From Rhizobium cauense (GTDB taxonomy: Bacteria > Pseudomonadota > Alphaproteobacteria > Rhizobiales > Rhizobiaceae), in the NCBI RefSeq assembly GCF_019511525.1, contig NZ_JAEUAT010000001.1, positions 248,001 to 312,000 of the forward strand: 64,000 nt of DNA, written 5' to 3'. How positions within the stretch are numbered: position 1 is the stretch's first letter; the number at the start of each line of letters is the position of its first letter. The notes beneath the pieces are model-generated. The model was not told where the DNA came from. It ran no database searches and worked only from the letters and a program-made list of their open reading frames with translations. This document shows, piece after piece, positions 49,745 to 56,812 of the stretch. The translations under genes and the position numbers were made by a program.

Positions 49745-51319
49745 ATGAGCACTCTGGGAGCATATTTCCGGCTCTGGCGCGTCGGCTGGATTCTCGTGCG
49801 CGAAGGCGTGATTTCGGCTTTGCCGTCGGAAGACCTTCCGCCCTCGATTGGCCTTGCCAAGTCCTTTGTCGGCCTGTTCGCGCGTAATCGCTCCAAATCG
49901 AAGAAGCGCAGCGACCGGCTGGCACAAGCAGTCGAGCGACTGGGCCCCTCCTATGTGAAGATCGGTCAGTTCCTGGCGACGCGCCCGGATGTCGTTGGCG
50001 TCGAGTTCGCCGACGATCTGTCTCAACTTCAGGACCGCATGGCCTTCTTTCCGCTTGCCGCTGCCAAGGCGAGCATCGCTGGATCGCTCGGCCGCCCGAT
50101 CGAGGAGCTTTATGCAAGCTTCGGCGAGCCGATTGCCGCCGCATCGATCGCGCAGGTGCACCCCGCCGAAGTCAATACGCCCGCGGGACGCAAGAAGGTT
50201 GCGGTGAAGGTCGTCCGCCCCGGCGTGCGCCAGCGTTTCACCCATGACATTGAGGCGATGTATCTCGTCGCTCACATGCAGGAGCGCTTCATGCCTTCGA
50301 GCCGGCGCCTGAGGCCGGTGGAAGTCACGAAGACTCTGGAGCAGACGACCAAGGTTGAGATGGACCTGCGGCTTGAGGCAGCAGCCCTTTCCGAGATCGC
50401 TGAAAATACCGAGAAAGACCCGGGCTTCCGTGTCCCGAAGGTTGATTGGGAGCGCACCGGCCGCGACGTGATCACCATGGAGTGGATCGACGGCGTGAAA
50501 ATGTCGGATGTCGAGGGCCTGCGCGCCGCCGGTCACGATCTCAACCTGCTTGCGGACACGCTGATTCAGTCGTTTCTGCGCCACACGCTGCGCGACGGCT
50601 TCTTCCATGCCGACATGCATCCCGGTAACCTGTTTGTCGACGAGCACGGCGATATCGTTGCGGTCGACATGGGGATTGTCGGGCGTTTGGGGAAAAAGGA
50701 GCGCCGTTTTCTGGCCGAAATCCTCTTCGGCTTCATCACCCGCGACTATGTCCGGGTCGCCGAGGTCCACTTCGAAGCAGGCTACGTGCCGGGTCACCAC
50801 AATGTCGAGAGTTTCGCGCAGGCGATCCGCGCGATCGGCGAGCCGATCCATGGCCAGCCAGCCGAAACGATCTCGATGGGCAAGCTGCTGACGCTGCTGT
50901 TCGAGGTGACCGAACTCTTCGACATGGCGACGCGGCCGGAACTGGTCATGCTGCAGAAGACGATGGTCGTGGTCGAAGGCGTGTCGCGCATGCTCAATCC
51001 ACGCTTCAACATGTGGAAGGCGTCCGAACCCGTCGTCGGCGACTGGATCCGCAACAATCTCGGCCCGAAGCGCATCGTCACCGATCTCAAGGACGGGCTG
51101 AAGGCGGCTGTGAAGCTTGCCGAGGCCGCGCCCGAGATTGCGGCAAAGACCGAGAAGTTTCATCATGAACTGCTGCACATGAGCGAGCACGGGTTGCGGT
51201 TCGACGCGGCGACGGCCGAGGCGATCGGCAAGTCCGAGGCGCGGCACAATCGCTCCGGCCGGTACGCCCTCTGGATTATCGCGCTGACGCTTCTCTATAT
51301 AGCCTGGGTGGTGACCTGA
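49745..51319 (+). CDS. ubiB: UbiB-family atypical kinase for ubiquinone synthesis
   Basis: Membrane-anchored ATPase-like protein needed for ubiquinone biosynthesis; 524 residues. The family features are present: KIGQFLATRPDVVG (KxGQ motif, near 80), the Ala-rich nucleotide loop AAASIAQVHPAEV, the Lys in VAVKVVRPGV, FFHADMHPGNLFV (near 290), VAVDMGIVGRL, and a C-terminal membrane helix (about 503-521). The organisation ubiE-ubiB is common. The ergothioneine-type operon starts about 90 bases after it. Confidence 0.93.
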   Translation: MSTLGAYFRLWRVGWILVREGVISALPSEDLPPSIGLAKSFVGLFARNRSKSKKRSDRLAQAVERLGPSYVKIGQFLATRPDVVGVEFADDLSQLQDRMAFFPLAAAKASIAGSLGRPIEELYASFGEPIAAASIAQVHPAEVNTPAGRKKVAVKVVRPGVRQRFTHDIEAMYLVAHMQERFMPSSRRLRPVEVTKTLEQTTKVEMDLRLEAAALSEIAENTEKDPGFRVPKVDWERTGRDVITMEWIDGVKMSDVEGLRAAGHDLNLLADTLIQSFLRHTLRDGFFHADMHPGNLFVDEHGDIVAVDMGIVGRLGKKERRFLAEILFGFITRDYVRVAEVHFEAGYVPGHHNVESFAQAIRAIGEPIHGQPAETISMGKLLTLLFEVTELFDMATRPELVMLQKTMVVVEGVSRMLNPRFNMWKASEPVVGDWIRNNLGPKRIVTDLKDGLKAAVKLAEAAPEIAAKTEKFHHELLHMSEHGLRFDAATAEAIGKSEARHNRSGRYALWIIALTLLYIAWVVT

Positions 51320-51352
51320 TCCATCGCCGCAATGCATGTTGTGTTCGACATT

Positions 51353-51364
51353 TGGGATATCCCA
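51353..51364. promoter_or_regulatory. Perfect palindrome upstream of the ergothioneine-type operon
   Basis: TGGGATATCCCA, a 12-base perfect palindrome located 48 bases before the start codon of the lyase gene, in the only intergenic stretch in front of the operon. Size and position fit an operator for a dimeric repressor. No regulator gene is adjacent, so the binding protein is unknown. Confidence 0.45.
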
Positions 51365-51411
51365 TCGAGTAGCGCCGTCGCATAGTCTCACTTTTCAAGG
51401 AGATATGGCAG

Positions 51412-52995
51412 ATGAAGCATGAACGCCCCCGCATCGAACTTTCCGGACAGCCGCTCAGCTTTGCCGAGATGGTGAGGATCGGATCGGGCAAGGTGGCGCT
51501 TTCAGCTTCGACGACAGGCATGGCTCGGGTCGAGATTGCCCGCGGGATTGTCGAGGACGCGATCAAGGCCGGCATGCCCGTCTACGGCGCAACCACCGGC
51601 GTTGGCGCTATGAAGGATGTCGAGTGGTCCCCAGAGGATCTGGATGCCTTCAATCTCGGGCTCGTGCGCGCGCATCACTTCGGCACGGGGACGCCGTTTT
51701 CGAGCGCCGTTGTGCGCAACGCAATGGCCATTCGCATCAACACCGCCCTGACGGGACAAGTCGGCTGCACGTCCGAACTCGTCAACGCCTATATGCGGAT
51801 GCTGGACGCGGATATCATTCCGGTCGTCCGCCGCACGGGGTCCATCGGTTGTGCCGACATCGGCCTCATGGGACAGATCGGCGCCGTGCTGACGGGAGTC
51901 GGTGAAGCCGTCTATCGCGGCAAGCGCATGCAGGCGGCCGACGCTTTCGCGGCGGCGGGCATGAAGCCCTTCACGATGGCCCCGCGCGACAGCCTTGCCT
52001 CGCTCAGCATCAACGCCGTGAGCTTTGCCGCGGCGGCTGATGCGACACGCAACGCGGCGGCCTCCATCCGCGTGCTGCTGGCCACTGGCATGATGGCATC
52101 GGGCGCACTCGGCGCGTCCCGCGATCCCTGGCTGTCCGTTCGCCATGTTGGCACCTCCCGGGAGGCCCTCATCGGCTCCTGGCTCTGCAATGCTTCCGAC
52201 GCCTGGCACTGGCCGGTCAAGACCCACGTCCAGGACCCGCTCAGCCTTCGCATGATCGCGCAGGTCTTTGGCGCGGTCATCGAGAACCTGCTGACGACAG
52301 GTCACAAGATCCTGGCCGCAACAGGACGCTCCGACGACAATCCTGTCGTCGTCGAGGGTCGAGTGATGACCTCAGGCGGGTCACTGCCGCTCGACGTGAC
52401 GATCCTGCTGGAATCGGCCGCTCTCTGCATGGCGCACGCGGCGCGCAATGCCTTCAACCGCTGCGTCCTGCTTGGCAATGGCCAGCGCCGTGATCTGCCC
52501 GTCAATCTCGTGCCGCCCGGACGTATCGCAACGGGTTTCGGCCCGATCATCAAGCTCGCCGGCGAGATTTTTTCCCGCGTGCTCTCGATGTCGAACCCGG
52601 TTTCCGCGCAGTCGCTGGTGGTCGCGGCCGGGCTTGAGGACGAGGCTGCATTCCTGCCGCTGGTGATCGAGCGCTTCGAGCGCCAGATGCGCGCCCTGAT
52701 GCGACTTGCTGCTCTCGAGGCGTTGCTTTCCGCCCAGGCCGTGGACATCCTCGGCGACAAGCCGAAGGGTGTCGGCGCAATGCTTTACGACGTCGTTCGC
52801 AAGCACGCGGACTTCTATACGGTCGACCGACCGCTCTCCGCCGAGGTGGAAGCGATCGAGGAAGAGCTTGGTTCCGACGCCTTCATGTCGAAACTGATCG
52901 AAGAGGTGCCGATCGCATCCTTCGACGATTTCTTTGCGCTCGGCTCGCTGGCGCGCATCGAGCAGCGTCTGACCCAGGAACCGGTCGCCATCTGA
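51412..52995 (+). CDS. Histidine-ammonia-lyase family protein lacking the MIO triad; probable ergothionase
   Basis: A 527-residue member of the aromatic amino-acid lyase family (PVYGATTGVGA near residue 55; SDDNPVV near 305). In histidine lyase the loop GS(I/V)G-Ala-Ser-Gly makes the MIO electrophile. Here the loop is GSIG-Cys147-Ala148-Asp149, so MIO cannot form. Other active-site blocks also differ: QDPLSLRMIAQ for the usual QDxYSLRCxPQ, and GGSLPLD for GGNFHGQ. Ergothionase, which eliminates trimethylamine from ergothioneine to give thiourocanate, is a known MIO-less member because trimethylamine is a good leaving group. The four genes downstream supply exactly the later steps of that pathway. 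An AGGAG ribosome-binding site precedes the ATG. Confidence 0.8.
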   Translation: MKHERPRIELSGQPLSFAEMVRIGSGKVALSASTTGMARVEIARGIVEDAIKAGMPVYGATTGVGAMKDVEWSPEDLDAFNLGLVRAHHFGTGTPFSSAVVRNAMAIRINTALTGQVGCTSELVNAYMRMLDADIIPVVRRTGSIGCADIGLMGQIGAVLTGVGEAVYRGKRMQAADAFAAAGMKPFTMAPRDSLASLSINAVSFAAAADATRNAAASIRVLLATGMMASGALGASRDPWLSVRHVGTSREALIGSWLCNASDAWHWPVKTHVQDPLSLRMIAQVFGAVIENLLTTGHKILAATGRSDDNPVVVEGRVMTSGGSLPLDVTILLESAALCMAHAARNAFNRCVLLGNGQRRDLPVNLVPPGRIATGFGPIIKLAGEIFSRVLSMSNPVSAQSLVVAAGLEDEAAFLPLVIERFERQMRALMRLAALEALLSAQAVDILGDKPKGVGAMLYDVVRKHADFYTVDRPLSAEVEAIEEELGSDAFMSKLIEEVPIASFDDFFALGSLARIEQRLTQEPVAI

Positions 52996-53025
52996 TCCTT
53001 CAATATTCGCCACGGAGAAAGCGGC

Positions 53026-54408
53026 ATGGCTGATTTCGATCTCGTTCTGCAAGGCACGGTCGTTTTGCCGGAGCGCATTCTGGAAGCCGGCTACGTTGCC
53101 GTCCGCGATGGCAAGATTGCGGAGATCGGCCTTGGCGTGCCGCCTGCCGCGCGCGAACGCCATCTCCTCGGCAAGGCATTGATCCTGCCCGGAGCCATCG
53201 ACGCCCAGGTTCACTCGCTGTCGCAGAAGGACCAGGAGGATTTCATCTGGTCGACTCGCTCGGCTGCTGCCGGCGGTGTGACGACGATCGTCGACATGCC
53301 CTACGATGAAGGCAATCTTGTCTGTTCGGCGGAAGCCGTAAAGAAGAAGATCGCCCATGCCGGCCCGCAGGCGCGGGTCGATTTTGCGCTCTACGGCACC
53401 GTCGATCCCGAGGAAGGCGCCAAGCGGGTCGCCGAAATGGTCGACGCAGGCGTTGCCGCCTTCAAGTTCTCGACGTTCGGTACGGATCCGAAACGATTTC
53501 CGCGCATCCCCCCTGCCCTGCTGGACGAATGCTTTGCCGCGATTGCGCCGACCGGGCTGACCGCCGGCGTCCACAACGAGGATGACGAGGCCGTCCGCAC
53601 CTACATGGATCGCGTGAAGGCAAGTGGGATCACGGATTGGCGGGCGCATGGACTGTCCCGGCCGCCGATCACCGAGCTGCTCGCCATGCACACCATCTTC
53701 GAGACGGGCGCCAATACGGGTTGCCCGTCGCATGTGGTGCATTGTTCGCTCGGGCGCGGCTACGACATCGCACGCGCTTACCGCCGCGATGGTTTCGAGG
53801 CGACCGTCGAATGCTGCATTCACTACCTGACGCTGGACGAGGAAAACGACGTCAAGCGGCTCGGCGGCAAGGCGAAGATCAATCCGCCGATCCGACCACG
53901 CGCCGAAGTCGAGGCGCTATGGCGCAGGGTCGCGGAAGGCAATGTCTGGTTGGTCTCGACGGACCACGTCAGCTGGTCCGAAAATCGCAAGACCAACCCT
54001 GACATGCTCGCGAACGCTTCAGGTGTTCCCGGGCTCGAAGTGATGGTACCGCTCTTCATCAAGGGTGCCTCCGAGCGCGGCATCCCGCTGACCTGGGCGG
54101 CCAAGCTGATGGCAGAGAACCCGGCAAAGCATTTCCGTCTCGACCACGTGAAGGGGGCGCTGACGCCAGGCAAGGACGCCGATATCGTCGTGCTCGAGCC
54201 GCGTGAAACGGTCTATGACGCTGCAGCCAGCGGCAACAACGTCGTCGGCTGGAGCCCTTACAACGGCATTCGCCTTCCCTGGACGGTGTCTGCGACCTAT
54301 CTGCGCGGGGAGAAGATCACCGATGGCGCGACCGTGCTGGCTGAGCCGGGGACCGGCCGATTTGTGCGTCCGCTGCCAAGGCAGGTGATCGCCGGAGCCG
54401 CAGAATGA
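53026..54408 (+). CDS. Hydantoinase/dihydropyrimidinase-like amidohydrolase; probable hydantoin-5-propionate hydrolase
   Basis: A 460-residue cyclic amidohydrolase predicted to open hydantoin-5-propionate to N-carbamoyl-L-glutamate. The TIM-barrel metal sites are recognisable: PGAIDAQVHS (residues 56-64), the Lys expected to be carboxylated in AFKFSTFG (near 147), His in VHNEDDE and VVHCSLG, and the catalytic Asp in VSTDHVSW. Unusually the first metal His of the H-x-H motif is Gln61. It follows the lyase gene by 30 bases and overlaps the carbamoylase gene by ATGA. An allantoinase- or dihydropyrimidinase-like activity would be the alternative. Confidence 0.78.
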   Translation: MADFDLVLQGTVVLPERILEAGYVAVRDGKIAEIGLGVPPAARERHLLGKALILPGAIDAQVHSLSQKDQEDFIWSTRSAAAGGVTTIVDMPYDEGNLVCSAEAVKKKIAHAGPQARVDFALYGTVDPEEGAKRVAEMVDAGVAAFKFSTFGTDPKRFPRIPPALLDECFAAIAPTGLTAGVHNEDDEAVRTYMDRVKASGITDWRAHGLSRPPITELLAMHTIFETGANTGCPSHVVHCSLGRGYDIARAYRRDGFEATVECCIHYLTLDEENDVKRLGGKAKINPPIRPRAEVEALWRRVAEGNVWLVSTDHVSWSENRKTNPDMLANASGVPGLEVMVPLFIKGASERGIPLTWAAKLMAENPAKHFRLDHVKGALTPGKDADIVVLEPRETVYDAAASGNNVVGWSPYNGIRLPWTVSATYLRGEKITDGATVLAEPGTGRFVRPLPRQVIAGAAE

Positions 54409-55667
54409 GCAGGAACCTGCCGGTCAATGCGGGTCGTATCGCGGAGGATATCGACGCCCTGGCCGGGATCACCGAACCCGGCCATCCCTGGACCCGCCGC
54501 GCCTTCTCGCCACTCTTTCTCGAGGGCCGCGCCCATATCGAAGCGCGCATGCGGGCGGCTGGGCTTGAGACACGGATCGATGTTGCCGGCAACCTCATCG
54601 GCAAGCGACGTGGCGCCATCGACGGACTCGGTACCATCATGCTCGGTTCGCATTCCGACACAGTGCCGGATGGTGGGCGCTTCGACGGCATTGCCGGCGT
54701 CGTGGCAGCACTGGAAGTCGCCCGCGCGCTGAGTGATCAGGGGATCGAACTCGATCACGACCTGGAGATTGTCGACTTCCTTGCGGAGGAGGTCAGCATT
54801 TTCGGTGTCTCCTGTATCGGCAGCCGGGGCATGACCGGGCAGCTGCCGGAAGCCTGGCTTGCCCGCACGACGGACGGGCGCGATCTGGCCGAGGCGATCG
54901 CCGAGGTCGGCGGGCGCCCGAGCGTGCTGCAGCAGCAAAGCAGGCCCGATATTTCAGGCTTTCTCGAACTGCATATCGAGCAGGGCCCGGTCCTCGAGAA
55001 CGAGAAGAAGGATATCGGCATCGTCACTGCGATCGCCGGGATCACCCGGATTGAGATTGTCGTCGAGGGGCGCGCCGACCATGCCGGCACGACGCCGATG
55101 GATAGCCGCTCGGATGCGCTGGTCGCCGCCGCGCAACTGGTTCTCGATATCCGCGATGCCGCAGCCGCCCGTGCAAAGACACCGGGACATTTCGCGGCGA
55201 CGGTCGGCGAGTTCCGGATCGAGCCGAATGCGGCCAACGTCGTTCCCTCGAAGGTCGTCCTGCTGATCGATGCACGCGCCGAGGTCCGCAACGACATGGA
55301 AGCCTTCTGTGAGTGGCTGGACGAGCACGTCATTAAGTTAGCTATCGCTTACGGAGTATCGATCAAGAGCCCCATGCGGGTTTCGGATAACCGTCCGACG
55401 CCGAGCGATGCCGGACTGCTGAAGACACTTGAAAGGGCATGTGGAACCGTCGGCGCCAGGCACCGCCGAATGGCATCGGGCGCCGGCCACGACATGGCCT
55501 GGATTGCCAAGGTCGCGCCAGCAGCCATGATCTTCGTACCTTGCAAGGAGGGGCGCAGCCACTCCGCCGACGAATGGGCCGAGAACGACGACATCGCGCT
55601 TGGGGCGGCCGTGCTTTTCGAAGCCGTCTTGGACATGGACAAGAGCTTGAAGCAGGAGAATGCCTGA
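54405..55667 (+). CDS. M20-family N-carbamoyl-L-amino-acid amidohydrolase; probable N-carbamoylglutamate hydrolase
   Basis: A 420-residue dinuclear metal enzyme of the hydantoinase/carbamoylase (HyuC/AllC) group. Metal ligands are visible: GSHSDTVPDGGRFDG (His and Asp, near 85-97), AEEVSIFG (Glu-Glu, near 128), LELHIEQG (His, near 192) and CKEGRSHS (His, near 385). ADHAGTTPM and SGAGHDMA are the substrate and lid motifs. The predicted reaction is N-carbamoyl-L-glutamate to L-glutamate, CO2 and ammonia. Both ends overlap neighbouring genes (ATGA upstream, TGATG downstream). Allantoate or ureido-compound hydrolysis is the alternative. Confidence 0.82.
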   Translation: MSRNLPVNAGRIAEDIDALAGITEPGHPWTRRAFSPLFLEGRAHIEARMRAAGLETRIDVAGNLIGKRRGAIDGLGTIMLGSHSDTVPDGGRFDGIAGVVAALEVARALSDQGIELDHDLEIVDFLAEEVSIFGVSCIGSRGMTGQLPEAWLARTTDGRDLAEAIAEVGGRPSVLQQQSRPDISGFLELHIEQGPVLENEKKDIGIVTAIAGITRIEIVVEGRADHAGTTPMDSRSDALVAAAQLVLDIRDAAAARAKTPGHFAATVGEFRIEPNAANVVPSKVVLLIDARAEVRNDMEAFCEWLDEHVIKLAIAYGVSIKSPMRVSDNRPTPSDAGLLKTLERACGTVGARHRRMASGAGHDMAWIAKVAPAAMIFVPCKEGRSHSADEWAENDDIALGAAVLFEAVLDMDKSLKQENA

Positions 55668-56764
55668 TGGGACGCATACTGGTTGAGAAGGACGTCGAAG
55701 CAGCGGTCAAGGGCGGGTCGGTCTATGCCGCCGGTGGCGGCGGCTGGGCGGATCACGGCCGCATGCTCGGCTATGCCGCAGTCAACGTCGGCAAGCCGGA
55801 ACTTGTATCGATCGACGAGTTGAAAGATGACGACTGGATCGCGACGGCCGCCGCGATCGGCGCGCCCGCCTCCACGACACCCTGGGAAATGCAGGGCATC
55901 GACTATGTGAAGGCCGTGCAGTTGCTGCAGGAAGAGCTCGGCGAGAGACTGTCCGGCCTGATCATCGGCCAGAACGGCAAGTCGTCGACGCTGAACGGCT
56001 GGCTGCCCTCCGCCATTCTCGGAACCAAGGTCGTCGACGCCGTCGGCGATATCCGCGCGCATCCGACCGGCGACATGGGCTCGATCGGCATGGCTGGCTC
56101 GCCTGAACAGATGATCCAGACGGCGGTTGGCGGCAACCGCGCCGAGAACCGATACATCGAGCTTGTCGTGAAGGGAGCCACAGCGAAGATCTCGCCGATT
56201 CTTCGGGCGACTTCCGACCAGTCGGGCGGCTTCATCGCCAGCTGCCGCAACCCGCTGCGCGCCTCCTATGTGCGTACCCACGCAGCACTTGGCGGCATCT
56301 CGATGGCATTGGCACTGGGCGAGGCGATTATTGCCGCTGAGAAGAAAGGCGGTTCAGCCGTGATCGACGCCATCTGCAAGACAACAGGCGGCCACATCCT
56401 GGCCGAAGGTATCATCACCAAGAAGGACGTCGTCTATACCAAGGAGGCATTCGACATCGGCACGATCGTCGTCGGCTCCGGCGACAAGGCGGTGACCATG
56501 CATGTGATGAATGAATACATGGCCGTCGACGACCTCGAGGGCAAACGGATCGCCACCTTCCCCTCGGTCATTACGACGCTCTCGCCCGAGGGAGAACCAC
56601 TGAGTGTCGGTCAGTTGGAGAGCGGCATGCATGTGTTCATCCTGCATGTGCCGATGAGCATCATTCCGCTGTCGGCAAGCGTTCTCGACCCGACCGTCTA
56701 TCCTCCGGTGGAAAAGGCGATGGGGATCGAACTTGCCCGCTACGCGCTGGCCGCGAAAGCCTGA
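55667..56764 (+). CDS. DUF917-family protein; candidate thiohydantoin desulfurase
   Basis: A 365-residue member of the DUF917 family, distantly related to hydantoinase A-type proteins. Visible blocks are KGGSVYAAGGGGWADHGRML, the Gly/Asp-rich DIRAHPTGDMGSIGMAGSPEQ and GHILAEGIITKKDVVY. From memory of the characterised ergothioneine route, a DUF917 metalloprotein removes sulfur from 3-(5-oxo-2-thioxoimidazolidin-4-yl)propionate to give hydantoin-5-propionate and sulfide. That is the only step the other four genes leave open. The start at 55667 overlaps the preceding stop by one base; the longer frame is a shadow. Confidence 0.72.
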   Translation: MGRILVEKDVEAAVKGGSVYAAGGGGWADHGRMLGYAAVNVGKPELVSIDELKDDDWIATAAAIGAPASTTPWEMQGIDYVKAVQLLQEELGERLSGLIIGQNGKSSTLNGWLPSAILGTKVVDAVGDIRAHPTGDMGSIGMAGSPEQMIQTAVGGNRAENRYIELVVKGATAKISPILRATSDQSGGFIASCRNPLRASYVRTHAALGGISMALALGEAIIAAEKKGGSAVIDAICKTTGGHILAEGIITKKDVVYTKEAFDIGTIVVGSGDKAVTMHVMNEYMAVDDLEGKRIATFPSVITTLSPEGEPLSVGQLESGMHVFILHVPMSIIPLSASVLDPTVYPPVEKAMGIELARYALAAKA

Positions 56765-56812
56765 GGCGCGCCCGATTCCGACACGGCAAGCGAAGATAGA
56801 GGAACAACCAAG

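Noticed and set aside
49643..51391. 582-residue minus-strand frame opposite ubiB
   Set aside because: A shadow of ubiB; no ribosome-binding site, domain or sensible composition.
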